NCBI GenBank assembly: GCA_025359905.1 | Contig: JANYDF010000160.1 | Span: forward strand, 1 to 59,473 | Origin: Rhodospirillales bacterium | GTDB lineage: Bacteria; Pseudomonadota; Alphaproteobacteria; Acetobacterales; Acetobacteraceae | Direction of reading: 5' to 3' | Length of the DNA: 59,473 bases | Shown here: in pieces, positions 17,129 through 26,763 of the stretch | How positions within the stretch are numbered: the first letter of the stretch is position 1 | Layout: each line of letters opens with the position of its first letter | Notes under the pieces: model-generated | Told to the model about the DNA's origin: nothing | The model's input: only the letters and a program-made list of their open reading frames with translations | Database searches by the model: none | Translations under genes and position numbers: made by a program

Positions 17129-19153
17129 TCACGAGTCAGACGGACTGGGCAGCGCAATCGCTGGCGCCGCCGCCGCAATCCGCCCCAGCACCCCAACCGG
17201 CAGCGAGGCCCAGCGGGGATGACTCGGATTGGGCGCGAACACCGGATCGAGCACCAGATCGCGCCGGTTGTGCCGCGCCATATACTCCGCCCGCGCGTCG
17301 CCGGTCAGCGCCAGCAGTCCGGTTCCGTCCTGCGCGCGCTGCACCACGTGCACCAGATCGTCACTGCCCCCGGCGGCGTCGCCGGCATAGAAATAGCCCG
17401 GCTGGCCCGCCGACGATGGCGTGCTCCATACCACCCGGCCGCCCGCCATATGCAGCGTGGCGATCAGCCGGCTGACCGGCTCGTCGCGCGACGGCACCGA
17501 TACCACGGCGGCGCCCCAGAAATAGCTCGCCATCAACCGCCGCCCGCCGGCCAGAAATGTCAGCGCGGTGATGTGCCCGCCCGGCAGCGGCAGCGCCGCG
17601 CGGTTGCCGCCGTTCACCGTGCCGAAATGCACCGCGCCGCCACGCTCGGCCACAGCATAGCGCCGCCCGTCCGGGCTCAGCGCCACGGCAAGGATGGCCT
17701 GCGGACAGCAGGTTAGTTCCTGCGCCGCGCCGCCGGCCGCCGGGGTCAGCAGCACGCGCCCGCCGTCGTCGCCGGTCAGCGCCATGCCGCCATCCGGCGT
17801 CAGCGCCACCGACGCCACCGCTTGGGTATGGCGTACCAGTTCCACCACCGCGCCGTCGGCGGTGGCCAGCAAGACGCGCCCATCTTCGCCGCCGGAGATC
17901 GCCACCGTGCCCTCGGCGCTGAGTGCTACCGCGCGCACCGAGTCGGTATGCGTGGCAATTTCCACCGGTTGGCCGCCGCCTGACGGCGTCAATAACACCC
18001 GGCGGTCGTAGCCGCCCGACAGCACCAGCGATCCGTCGGCGCTGATCGCCACCGCCCGCACCGCATCCTCGTGCCGGCTCACCAGCCGTGGCGCGCCGCC
18101 GCCGGTCAGGTGCAGCAACACGCGCCCATCGTAGAAACCTGCGGCAATCGCGCCGCCATCCTGGCTGACCGCCAAAGACCAGACCGGGCTTTCATGTTTG
18201 GCCAGTTCGCGCTGCGTGGCATCGGCGATCACGGTCACCAGCACGCCGCGCAAATCGCCGTCCGACAACGCCAGCGTGCCATCGGCGCTCAACGCCACCG
18301 CGCGTACCCAGCTTTCGTGCTTCACCAGTTCCAGCGGCGTGCCGCCGGCCGTCTTGGTCAGCAGCACGCGCCGGTCGTCGCCACCGGACAGCGCCAGTTT
18401 GCCATCGGCGCTCAAAGCCACCGCCAGCACCCAACTGGTGTGCCGTGCAATTTCCTGCGGCGCGCCCTTGGCCGTCGGCGTCAGCACCACCCGCTGGTCG
18501 TAGCCGCCGGAGAGTGCCGTCGATCCATCCGCGCTCAATGCCACCGAGGTGACTGAATCGCTATGCAACACCAAGTCGCGCGCCGACGCAGTGGCAGTCT
18601 TGGTCAGCAGCACGCGATGGTCCTTGCCCCCGGTCAGCGCCAGCGCGCCATCGGCGCTCAGCGCCACCGAGGTTACGGAATGCCCGTGGCGAACAATCTC
18701 CCGCGCCGCCGCTGTCCGTTCGGTGGCAGCGAACAGCACGCGGCCCTCGGCATCGCCAGATAGGGCGAACCCGGCATCGCGGCTCAGCGCCACTGCCAAT
18801 ACCGCGCTGTCATGCCGCGCTGCTTCGCGGAACCCGCCATCGGCCACGCTGGTCAGCACCGCCCGCCCGTCCACATCGCCGGACAGCAGCGTCGCGCCGG
18901 AATGGCTCAACGCCACCGCACCGATATGTCCGTGCACCACCCGCAGCACTGCGCCGGTCGCCACATCGCGCACCAGCACTTGGTGGCCCGCATCCGCAAC
19001 CGCCGCCAAACGCCCATCGCCGCTCAGCGCCACGCCTTCAACGTGGCCTACGCCGCTGGCAACAACGTGAAACGGCCGAAACTCGACCCGGCGCGCCAGC
19101 TCCGCCCGCACAGCCGACAATTCGGACGGGGGCATGACCACGAGTTGACCCAC
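17129..19153 (-). CDS. WD40-like beta-propeller protein with about 13 repeats
   Basis: The 674-residue protein consists almost wholly of 40-41-residue repeats of the form 'VxAVALSADGxLALSGGxDxRVLLT', about 13 copies from residue ~40 to ~560, enough for two propellers. The classical Trp-Asp is replaced by 'LLT' or similar. After the repeats a ~110-residue tail has no clear family. The sequence shows no signal peptide, so it is probably cytosolic. I chose GTG 19153 because an AGGAGG site lies eight bases upstream; earlier ATG/TTG codons in frame have none. WD40 repeats mediate protein assembly. The next gene downstream carries a J-like motif, suggesting a two-protein complex. The repeats are similar enough at DNA level to have expanded by duplication. 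Confidence 0.75.
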   Translation of the reverse strand: MGQLVVMPPSELSAVRAELARRVEFRPFHVVASGVGHVEGVALSGDGRLAAVADAGHQVLVRDVATGAVLRVVHGHIGAVALSHSGATLLSGDVDGRAVLTSVADGGFREAARHDSAVLAVALSRDAGFALSGDAEGRVLFAATERTAAAREIVRHGHSVTSVALSADGALALTGGKDHRVLLTKTATASARDLVLHSDSVTSVALSADGSTALSGGYDQRVVLTPTAKGAPQEIARHTSWVLAVALSADGKLALSGGDDRRVLLTKTAGGTPLELVKHESWVRAVALSADGTLALSDGDLRGVLVTVIADATQRELAKHESPVWSLAVSQDGGAIAAGFYDGRVLLHLTGGGAPRLVSRHEDAVRAVAISADGSLVLSGGYDRRVLLTPSGGGQPVEIATHTDSVRAVALSAEGTVAISGGEDGRVLLATADGAVVELVRHTQAVASVALTPDGGMALTGDDGGRVLLTPAAGGAAQELTCCPQAILAVALSPDGRRYAVAERGGAVHFGTVNGGNRAALPLPGGHITALTFLAGGRRLMASYFWGAAVVSVPSRDEPVSRLIATLHMAGGRVVWSTPSSAGQPGYFYAGDAAGGSDDLVHVVQRAQDGTGLLALTGDARAEYMARHNRRDLVLDPVFAPNPSHPRWASLPVGVLGRIAAAAPAIALPSPSDS

Positions 19154-19389
19154 GCTGCGCCCCTCCTGCCCCACATGCTCGCCCGCCAGCCAACGTCCCT
19201 GGCAAGTGGCATTATGTGCAAGATCGAAATCCAATGCAAGATGTTAATAACACGGTTGTGAGTACAATCTGGCGCGCAGCTCGCCACTTGACAAAACTCC
19301 GAATGCAAAAATTCTGTGTGTGGAACTGCACGTTCACATACAATAGCGCATTTGCAACGACCCGGTTGGCTGACCACCGCCGTCGAACC

Positions 19390-20220
19390 CTAGATGCCGG
19401 ATAGGTCGATTTCGGATATGTGCCAGCGGCCGAGATTGGCCGTGTACATCTTGTCCGCCTTCAGCGCGATGTTGGTCGGATGGGCGAGAATGGTCGCACA
19501 AGGATCCTCGATCAGCACGGCGAGGCCGGCGGCGGACGACCAGCGATAAATCCGGCTGGGCTCGTAGCATGAGATATAAATCGTGCCGTCTGGCCCCACC
19601 GCCAGCCCATCCGGCACCGTGCGCACGCCCTCGATCAGCACGCGCGGCACGCCCGCCGATCCGTCGGCCAGGATCGGCACATAAGTTACACAGGCCGCAT
19701 CGCTTTCCACGACGTAGAGCCCGCCGCCGCCGGGGGCGAGTGCCATGCCGTTGGCGAACTGCATCGGCGCCTCGCACCACACGCCGCCCGCGCCGGTCTG
19801 CAAGTCGAACCGATACACGCCGGGCCCAGCGTTGCCCGCACCGCGGCTGTCGGAAACATAAAGTACACCGCGCGCGGCATCCACGACCGGATAGTTCGGC
19901 ACCCGAATGCCCGACGCGGCAAACCGCTCCATGCTGCGGTGCAGCGCGTCGTAGCGGAACACCGCCGCGTGTTTCAGGTCGCACGCAAAGCAATTGCCGC
20001 CGGCATCAAACGCAATCCCGAGCAGGAAGCCGCCGGTGCCGGCCATGCGGGCGAGCGAGGCGCCGTCCGGCGCGATGCGCAACAAATCGCCGGCTTCAGT
20101 GCCGCACCAGATCGATCCATCGTGATGCACCGCCACACCTTCGGGATGCGCCAAGCGCGGTTCGCTGAAAATGCCGTCGCAGAACACGCGCGCGGCAGAG
20201 ATCGGCAGCAGCGGGGTCAT
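19390..20220 (-). CDS. SMP-30/gluconolactonase-family protein
   Basis: The 276-residue protein has the six-bladed propeller pattern of the SMP-30/LRE family: 'HPEGVAVHHDGSIWCGTEAGD', 'FANGMALAPGGGGLYVVES', 'VPDGLAVGPDGTIYISCYE'. The expected metal-binding Glu ('PEG'), Asn ('FANGMA') and Asp ('VPDGLA') are all present. These enzymes hydrolyse sugar lactones with a divalent metal. It is the last gene of a long sugar/CoA catabolic operon. Its ATG overlaps a TGA that closes the frame of the upstream CoA-transferase region (ATGA). With the SDR in the same operon it could form a sugar-to-lactone-to-acid step; the actual sugar is unknown. Confidence 0.85.
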   Translation of the reverse strand: MTPLLPISAARVFCDGIFSEPRLAHPEGVAVHHDGSIWCGTEAGDLLRIAPDGASLARMAGTGGFLLGIAFDAGGNCFACDLKHAAVFRYDALHRSMERFAASGIRVPNYPVVDAARGVLYVSDSRGAGNAGPGVYRFDLQTGAGGVWCEAPMQFANGMALAPGGGGLYVVESDAACVTYVPILADGSAGVPRVLIEGVRTVPDGLAVGPDGTIYISCYEPSRIYRWSSAAGLAVLIEDPCATILAHPTNIALKADKMYTANLGRWHISEIDLSGI

Positions 20221-20294
20221 GCGGGCGCTCCTTCGATCAAGCGGTCGAGCAGGGCGCGGTCCTGCGCCAAAATCTCATCGATCAGCGCCCCGCG

Positions 20295-21975
20295 TTAGCG
20301 CGCGTCGGCGAATTCGATTCGCCGCAGGCCAAGCGGGTCGATGCGATGCCGCAGCATTTCCAATGTGTCGCGGGACGGCGGTGCAACCAGGGTGCAATCG
20401 CGGCCGAAAGTCACGGCAAACCCGGTTGCACCTGCAACCGCCTCTCGGGTTGCACCCGGCATCAACGCGGTTGCAACCAACTCGCGGCTGTCCGGGTCGA
20501 GCTGGAACACGCACAGATCGGTGAACACCTGGGCGCGGCCGGTGCGGTAGCCATGCGCCGCGCGCTCGGCCGCCGTCAGCAAACCGCGCGCGAAGCTGGC
20601 GATGTCCACCTCGGCCGTCACCGACAGCGGCGAGTGGCGGGTGACATACAGCGCGTAATCGCGGTGCATGTTGGCGACGAGAGGCCATGCCGCCCTGGCC
20701 CGGCAGCCGGATGCGCCCACCCGAGGGACGAGTCAGCGACAGATTATTGACCCGCCCGCGCCGGTCGACCTGCGCCACCGCGACGATCTCGTGCGTGACC
20801 GCGCCCGCCTGGTACAGCGCCGAATACGTATCGTCGCCGCCCGCGTGCGCGGCGGCGGTGGCGGCGTCCCACGTCTCCAGCGCCGACAGCAGCATCGGGC
20901 TGGGCGCGATGTCGAGGTGGCCGCAACTCAGCGAAGCCAGGATCATGCCCGGCGCGTGCGTCGCCTTGGCCAGCCGGTAGGCGATATTGGCCAGCGGCGA
21001 GACCGCCCCGGCGCTGGCCACGCTGCCATCGTCCAGTTCGGCGGCGATGCGCGCGATCATCGTCTCGGCGATGCTGGGCGGGTCCGGGGCGGCGTGAATC
21101 GCGGGCAGCGGCAACGCGGCAACCGGCGGCAGCGCCGCCGCCACGCGCAGATGCCCGGGCACGCCAGCCTGCGGCACCGCCAACCGCGCCGCCAACGCGC
21201 CCGCCCCATCGGCGAACGCGGCGGCGAGGCAGGCGTAATCGGTGGCGTAAAACGGCAAGCACGACGCCGGGTAAGCGCCGCCCGGCGCCAGGGCGATGGC
21301 CGAGACCTGATTGCGCAGCAGCACGGTTTGCCGCCCGGCCTGCGGCAGCGCGCCCACCGGCACGATTTCCTCGACCGTCACCAGCACCTGCCGCGCCGCC
21401 CCGGCCATTGCCAGATCGAGCGCGCGTGCTCCGATGATCTGCACATTGCCGCTGGCATCGGCGCGCGGCGCGTGCAGCAGCAGCGTGTTGAGCCGCAACG
21501 GCCCGATGGCACCCACCGGCCGGCCGGCCAACGGATCGGCCACGATGCGCGCGCCGGGCATCCGCGCCATCATGTCCGAGCCCTCGGGCAACTGGAACGG
21601 CAGGCTGGGCTGGTTCTGCTGGGCGGCGCGCAGCGCCTGGATCATGCCCAGCGCCGTCCAGTCGCGCACCGGCACCGATCCGGCTTCGGCCACCGCGCGA
21701 AACCGGGGCGGCAGGCCGAAAATATCCAGGCTGGAAAAGCAAATATCGATGCTGACGACTGCCTCCGCTTCCAGCAGCAATTCCAGCGGCAGCCCGCCCG
21801 CCCAGGCGGTGTAGCGCAACCCGGTCAGCCCGCGCGCCGCCACCGCGCGCAGCAGCGCCAGCGGCAGCCGGGCGAAATGATGCCCGCCAACGCCCAGCAC
21901 ATCGCCGCCGCCCACCATTGCGGCCAAAGCGGCCAGATCGGCGAACACCGGCCGGTTCGGTTTGACCAGGCTCAC
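20295..21975 (-). pseudogene. Class I CoA-transferase (fused A/B type), frameshifted
   Basis: The frame starts at GTG 21975 (overlapping the previous stop as GTGA). It reads as a glutaconate/IpdAB-type CoA-transferase for about 430 residues ('MVGGGDVLGVGGHHFARLP', 'RVNNLSLTRPSGGRIRLPGQ', then 'GGMA'). Near 20685 homology jumps to another frame, which continues 'VANMHRDYALYVTRHS', 'FTDLCVFQLDP' and 'TGFAVTFGRDCTLVAPPS' to TAA 20295. One extra base in the CCTCTCG run explains the shift. Moreover, the second frame stays open past the TAA for 25 more codons and ends in a TGA that overlaps the lactonase ATG, so the TAA may itself be a premature stop. As read, the unshifted product ends in 130 residues of unrelated Arg-rich sequence. 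Confidence 0.82.
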
Positions 21976-22988
21976 AGCGCTTCGGCCGCAATCCGGTAGC
22001 GGGTGACGAAGTGCTCGCCCGCCGCGAACGCCCGCGCGGTCGGCGTACCGCCGCGCGCAATCGGATTATCGGCACCGGCAGTGGCCACGCCGAGGCCGAA
22101 CGGCGAACAAACCGGCTCAATCCCCACCGCCAGATGACGGCCGTTCCACGGATAGGCAGTGCGGCCGCGATTGCTGAGCCACAGGAGCAGACTGGGGAAA
22201 TGCTCGCGCTGCCAGTGCAGCCGCACCCGGTAGCCCTCGGCCAGATTGGCCAGCGCCGCCGTGCCGCCGGTGTGGTTCAGTTGCAGCAATTCCTCAATGT
22301 TTTCTGCGTACGGCAGCGCCGTCGCATCGCGCACCCCGCCGTCGCGGGCCGGAACCTGCGCCAGATCGGTGAACCGCTGCCCGCTGGCGAACAGCGCCGC
22401 CCCCGGCTCCACCGTCGCCGGATAGGTCAGCCCATGATCGAACAGGCCCGGTTCCAGCCGCGCCATGCCGGGCGCCAACGGCAGCCGGAATGTCGGGTGC
22501 AGCCCGAGCGGCAGGCGGCAGGCGGCGCGGACATGGATGTGCAGTTCCAGATCGATGGCCGCCGCCACCGGGTCTGGCGTGACCACCCGCTCCAGCCGCG
22601 CCACCGGCGATTGCGGCGGCAAATCGATCCCCAGCCGCAGACTGCCCGCCGCTCCCGGCAGCCACTGCCACGGATGGTTGGAGCTGTAGCCGTGCGCCTC
22701 CTCCGCCGCCGGGCCGGGCGGCATGACCGCCCGCCATGCCTCCGGCCAGCCATCGGCGGGCAGCGAAAAGCCGAACGGCACGCACGGCCACTCGCCGCGC
22801 AACTGGCGCAGCACGCCGGGCAGCGCCGCCGCTTCGGACTCGAACGTCCAAGGCGGCATCTGCATCGGGCTGATCTGGCGGCCATCGGCCAGCACAAACG
22901 TCACCGGACCCAACATGCCCGCCTGACGCTGCACCGCGAGGCAGCCATGCGCCCAGGCCAGCGCGCGATACTGTTCCCGGGCGCTCAT
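21972..22988 (-). CDS. Aldose 1-epimerase-like (galactose mutarotase fold) protein
   Basis: The 338-residue protein carries mutarotase-fold landmarks: 'YSSNHPWQWLP', 'LGLHPTFRLPL' and the C-terminal 'AVGIEPVCSPFG' with the conserved Glu. Enzymes of this fold interconvert anomers of free sugars. Start ATG 22988 overlaps the enoyl-CoA hydratase stop (ATGA); the longer upstream frame is the antisense-like shadow of that gene. Within the operon it could equilibrate the sugar before oxidation by the SDR. Similarity to characterised GalM is limited and the substrate is not known. Confidence 0.75.
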   Translation of the reverse strand: MSAREQYRALAWAHGCLAVQRQAGMLGPVTFVLADGRQISPMQMPPWTFESEAAALPGVLRQLRGEWPCVPFGFSLPADGWPEAWRAVMPPGPAAEEAHGYSSNHPWQWLPGAAGSLRLGIDLPPQSPVARLERVVTPDPVAAAIDLELHIHVRAACRLPLGLHPTFRLPLAPGMARLEPGLFDHGLTYPATVEPGAALFASGQRFTDLAQVPARDGGVRDATALPYAENIEELLQLNHTGGTAALANLAEGYRVRLHWQREHFPSLLLWLSNRGRTAYPWNGRHLAVGIEPVCSPFGLGVATAGADNPIARGGTPTARAFAAGEHFVTRYRIAAEAL

Positions 22989-23770
22989 GGCTTGGCCTGC
23001 GCCTTGGCGGCACTGCGCGCGGCAAACGCCTGCACCCGCTGCTGGCCGATCTCGCTGCGGTAGAGTTGGCACACCAGCGCCCGCTCGGCCGCCAGCCCCG
23101 CCGCCCTATCGCCCGCTTCGGCCAGCGCGGTCAGCCGCTTCAGCCCCTCGATCGCCTCGCCCGGTTCGGCAGCGATGGATTGGGCCAGGGCCAGCGCCCG
23201 CGGCAACAGCGCATCGCCCGGCAGGATCGCCGCGATCAGGCCGCTGGCGGCGAACGCCTCGGGCGGCAGCATGGCCCCGGTCATCAGCAACAAATTGGCT
23301 CGGTTACGCCCCAGCTTGGCCACGCTGCGCTGGGTGCCGCCGCCGCCGGGCACCAGCCCGAGTTTGATTTCCGGCAGCCCGAACCGCGATGTTTCAGCGG
23401 CCAGCACAATGTCGCAGCACAGCACCAGTTCGAACCCGCCGCCGAGCGCGAAGCCGTTGACGGCGGCGATCACCGGCTTGGGGTTGTCCTCGATGGCGGC
23501 ATACATGCGCGCCCCGGCCAGTTGGAATGCATCGAACTCCGGCCCTGACTGCGCTGCGTATTTCTTGATGTCGGCCCCGGCCATGAAGCCGCGTCCCTCG
23601 CCGGTCACGACGATAGCACGCGTGCCGGAATCGCTGCCGAGGGACTCGAAGACTTCGGTGATCTCACCCTGCATCTGGCGATTCATCGCGTTCAGTTGCG
23701 CGGCGCGGCGGAACGTCACCAGCGCCACGGCACCGTGCCGGTCCAGCGACAGTGTCTGAAAGACAGTCAT
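22985..23770 (-). CDS. Enoyl-CoA hydratase/isomerase-family protein
   Basis: The 261-residue protein is a typical crotonase. It has the oxyanion motif 'MAGADIKKYA', then 'VNGFALGGGFELVLCCDIV' with the first catalytic Glu, and 'GLPEIKLGLVPGGGGTQR' with the second. Both glutamates of true hydratases are kept, so water addition or elimination on a CoA thioester is likely rather than isomerisation only. It lies between a CaiB-type CoA-transferase (one base upstream) and the epimerase-like gene (4-base overlap), so a CoA-bound intermediate is part of this pathway. Confidence 0.9.
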   Translation of the reverse strand: MTVFQTLSLDRHGAVALVTFRRAAQLNAMNRQMQGEITEVFESLGSDSGTRAIVVTGEGRGFMAGADIKKYAAQSGPEFDAFQLAGARMYAAIEDNPKPVIAAVNGFALGGGFELVLCCDIVLAAETSRFGLPEIKLGLVPGGGGTQRSVAKLGRNRANLLLMTGAMLPPEAFAASGLIAAILPGDALLPRALALAQSIAAEPGEAIEGLKRLTALAEAGDRAAGLAAERALVCQLYRSEIGQQRVQAFAARSAAKAQAKP

Positions 23771-23771
23771 C

Positions 23772-24977
23772 TCAGGGCGAATCCACTGTCATATCGCCAG
23801 ACTCTTCAAGAGTAGCGATCTCCTCGGCGGAAAGCCCATATTCGGCGAGGATGTCACGGCCGTGCTGGCCCACGAGCGGGGCCGGACGATCGATGCCGGG
23901 CGGCGTCTCGCTCATGCGCACGGCTGGCGCGATCACTTTCACCGTGCCGCCGCGCGGATGTTCGTAGCTGGTAATCATGCCCATATGCGTCACCTGCGGA
24001 TCCTCCGCCGCGCGGCGGATGTCTTTCACTTCAGCGCACCAGATATCGGCGGCCAGCAGACGTTCCAGCAACGGGGCAGTGGCAAACTTACGTGTTTCCG
24101 CGTTGACTTTTCCCCACACCTCGTCGCGCTTGTGATACAGCGTTGTCAGGTCGTCGTAGACAGCCAGTTGCGGGGCTTCCAATGTGGTGTAAAGCGTCCT
24201 GAACGGGCTCATCGCAATCGAGATGTAGCCGCCCTCGGCGGTTTGATAGATGCCAAATGGCGCCTGCATCCCCGGATGACCGATGCCGGAATTCGGCCGC
24301 TGCAAATCCTCACCCAGATTGAGCACCGCGACATATTCCTGCGCCAGATGCGCCAGCATGCCGCCGAGCAGATTGACCTCGATCTTTTGGCCCTTGCCGG
24401 TTTTCTCGCGGTAATACAGCGCGGCCAGAATGGCGTACACCATGTTCAGCGCGCCGATCTGGTCGGCAAGGCCCGCGCCCGCCGGCACCGGCGCCTGATC
24501 GCCGCGCCCGGTGTTGGCGATCAGCCCGGCAAGGCCCTGGATCAGCATGTCCTGGCCCGGACGCTCGACATACGGCCCGTCCTCGCCGTACCCCGAGCCG
24601 GAACAATAGATGATGCGCGGATTGACGGCGCGGAAATCCTCGTAGCCGTAACCCAGCCGGGCCAGCACGCCGGGGCGGAAATTCTGCACCACCACGTCGG
24701 CGGTCCGCGCCATGTGCATAATGATCGCGTGTACCGCGCGGCTTTTCAGATTGAGCGCGATGGACCGTTTGTTGCGGTTCCACGCCAGGAAGTTCGGGCT
24801 TTCCGACCCGCCGACCCATTTGGCGAAAAACGTCATGCCGCGGAACATATCGCCCGCCCCGGCACGCTCGATCTTGACGATGTTGGCGCCCATGTCGCCG
24901 AGCAACTGAGTGGCGAACGGCCCCTGCAACAAGTGGCTGAAATCCAGCACCGTGACGCCGGTGAGCGCTTTGTCCAT
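23772..24977 (-). CDS. CaiB/BaiF-family (class III) CoA-transferase
   Basis: This 401-residue protein has the family pattern from end to end: 'GVTVLDFSHLLQGPFATQLL', 'GDMGANIVKIE', 'WNRNKRSIALNLK' and the catalytic Asp in 'RPGQDMLIQGLAGL'. Class III enzymes move CoA between carboxylic acids through an aspartyl-CoA anhydride. The gene is followed after one base by an enoyl-CoA hydratase and preceded by an SDR (18-base gap). A class I CoA-transferase further along the operon is broken, so this enzyme may be the only working one. The acceptor acid is likely a product of sugar oxidation; that is inference from context. Confidence 0.9.
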   Translation of the reverse strand: MDKALTGVTVLDFSHLLQGPFATQLLGDMGANIVKIERAGAGDMFRGMTFFAKWVGGSESPNFLAWNRNKRSIALNLKSRAVHAIIMHMARTADVVVQNFRPGVLARLGYGYEDFRAVNPRIIYCSGSGYGEDGPYVERPGQDMLIQGLAGLIANTGRGDQAPVPAGAGLADQIGALNMVYAILAALYYREKTGKGQKIEVNLLGGMLAHLAQEYVAVLNLGEDLQRPNSGIGHPGMQAPFGIYQTAEGGYISIAMSPFRTLYTTLEAPQLAVYDDLTTLYHKRDEVWGKVNAETRKFATAPLLERLLAADIWCAEVKDIRRAAEDPQVTHMGMITSYEHPRGGTVKVIAPAVRMSETPPGIDRPAPLVGQHGRDILAEYGLSAEEIATLEESGDMTVDSP

Positions 24978-24995
24978 GGCGAAGGTCCTTGTACT

Positions 24996-25781
24996 CTACA
25001 GCAGATCCGGCACGTAGCGCGGCGTGACGCACAGGCCGCCATCGACGCGCAAATCGATGCCGGTGGTGAATCCGGCACCGTCGCTGGCCAGATAGATCGC
25101 CGCTTCCGCCACTTCGCCCGGCTCACCGATGCGCCCGATGGGATGCATCTTCACCCAGGCCTCGCGCAGCTTACCGCCAAGCTGGGCCACGACCTTTTCG
25201 TTCATCGGCGTGTTGATGGTGCCCGGCGAAATCGAATTGACCCGCACGCCCTGCGGGCCGAATTCCACCGCCATCTGCCGCGTCATCGCCATCACCGCGC
25301 CCTTGGCGCCCGCGTAGGCGGTCCAGCCATCCAGCCCGATATGGCCCTGTGCCGAGGCCATGTTGACGATGCTGCCGCGCCCCTGGCGGATCATGTGCGG
25401 CAGCGCGTATTTGCAGCCGCGAAACACGCTGGTGAGGTTGACCGCAATCAGCCGGTGCCATTGCTCGTCGGTCATTTCGTAGACGGGCATGCCGCCGATG
25501 GCGATGGCGGCGTTGTTGACCAGCACATCGATGCGTCCGGTCTGCCGCACGCTCTCGGCGATAAGATGCGCGATACCGGCATCCTCGGCCACGTCGCAAT
25601 GGATGTAGCGGGCCGTGTGCCCCGCCGCGCGCAACGCCGCTGCGGCGGCTTCGCCCTTGGCGTCGTCGATGTCCGATAGAAAGACGTGCGCGCCCTCGCA
25701 CGCCATGCCAGCCGCGATGGCGTGGCCGATGCCGTCCGCCGCCCCGGTGATGACCGCAATTTTGCCCGCGAGCCGTCCCAT
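24996..25781 (-). CDS. Short-chain dehydrogenase/reductase
   Basis: The 261-residue classical SDR has cofactor motif 'TGAADGIG', Asp in 'LSDIDDAKG' (favouring NAD+), 'NNAAIAIGG', catalytic Ser in 'NMASAQGHIG', then 'YAGAK' (Tyr-x-x-x-Lys), and the C-terminal 'GIDLRVDGG'. It lies 16 bases after a sugar-type permease gene and 18 bases before the CaiB-type transferase. In this operon it probably oxidises the imported sugar or polyol to a lactone or ketone. Exact substrate unknown. Confidence 0.9.
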   Translation of the reverse strand: MGRLAGKIAVITGAADGIGHAIAAGMACEGAHVFLSDIDDAKGEAAAAALRAAGHTARYIHCDVAEDAGIAHLIAESVRQTGRIDVLVNNAAIAIGGMPVYEMTDEQWHRLIAVNLTSVFRGCKYALPHMIRQGRGSIVNMASAQGHIGLDGWTAYAGAKGAVMAMTRQMAVEFGPQGVRVNSISPGTINTPMNEKVVAQLGGKLREAWVKMHPIGRIGEPGEVAEAAIYLASDGAGFTTGIDLRVDGGLCVTPRYVPDLL

Positions 25782-25797
25782 CGCACCCCTCCCGCCG

Positions 25798-26763
25798 CTA
25801 AAGTTTTTGCCGCCGCTTGAATTCGTCGAAGCTGACGGCGGCGATGATGATGGCGCCCGTCACCACCAATTGCCACTCGGTCGCCAGATCGAGCATCCCC
25901 AAACCATTCGCCAGAAACGACAGAATCAGCACGCCCAGCGCCATGCCGAACAGGCTGCCGACGCCGCCGGACAGGCTGACGCCGCCCAGCACGACGGCGG
26001 CCACCACCTGAAACTCGAAGCCTAGGCCTGCGACATGCACCGCCGAGCCGAGCCGCGAGGCCAGCATGATGCCGGCACAGGTGGCCAGCAGCGCGCTGAC
26101 GACGAAGCCGGCGAACTTGATGCGCGGCACATCGTACCCGGCCAGCCGCGCCACATCCGGATTGCCACCGGCAGCAAACACGTGGCGGCCGAACGGGCGG
26201 TGCCCCATGACGTAGGCAAACACCAGTAGCAGCACCAGCGCCGCCACCGCCGGATACGGCAGCACGCCGGCCAATCTGCCATTGCCAAGCTGAAAGAAAC
26301 TTTCCAGCCCGGCATCGTCCGGGATCGCGGTCTGCCCGGTGTACAAATAAACCCCGCCGCGCAGCACGAACAACGTGCCGAGCGTCACGATCAGCGAGTT
26401 GATCCGCAGATAGGCTGCCAGAAATCCGTTGACCACGCCGACCACACCGCCCAGCGCCAGTGCCGCGGCGATGCCGAGTGCGAGCGAGTTGGTGGCGTTC
26501 ATCACCACGATCAGCGGAATCGCCACCGCCGCCAGCAGCGAGCCGCACGACACATCGACCTCGCCCGAGATGAACACGATGGCCACGCCGATGCCCGCCA
26601 TCATGGCTAATGACGCTTGACCCAGCACGTTGGTGATATTGCGCACCGACAGGAACGTGTCCGACGCCAGCGCGAAGAAGCCGATCACCGCCAGCAGGCA
26701 CAGCAGCAGCGGGCCTTCGCTGCGCCGGGTGAGCACGCGCAGTAGGTTACGCGATTGCGGCAC
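25798..26763 (-). CDS. Sugar ABC transporter permease (RbsC-like), second permease
   Basis: The protein has 321 residues and about 8-10 membrane spans. Family motifs are 'ISGEVDVSCGSLLAAVA', 'RINSLIVTLGTLFVLRGG', 'FAAGGNPDVARLAGYDV' and 'VVLGGVSLSGGVGSLFG', diagnostic for ribose/xylose-type (CUT2) permeases. It overlaps the ATPase gene by 17 bases. A second, clearly different permease is encoded on the other side of that ATPase, so the importer is probably a heterodimer instead of the homodimer usual for CUT2 systems. Confidence 0.9.
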   Translation of the reverse strand: MPQSRNLLRVLTRRSEGPLLLCLLAVIGFFALASDTFLSVRNITNVLGQASLAMMAGIGVAIVFISGEVDVSCGSLLAAVAIPLIVVMNATNSLALGIAAALALGGVVGVVNGFLAAYLRINSLIVTLGTLFVLRGGVYLYTGQTAIPDDAGLESFFQLGNGRLAGVLPYPAVAALVLLLVFAYVMGHRPFGRHVFAAGGNPDVARLAGYDVPRIKFAGFVVSALLATCAGIMLASRLGSAVHVAGLGFEFQVVAAVVLGGVSLSGGVGSLFGMALGVLILSFLANGLGMLDLATEWQLVVTGAIIIAAVSFDEFKRRQKL

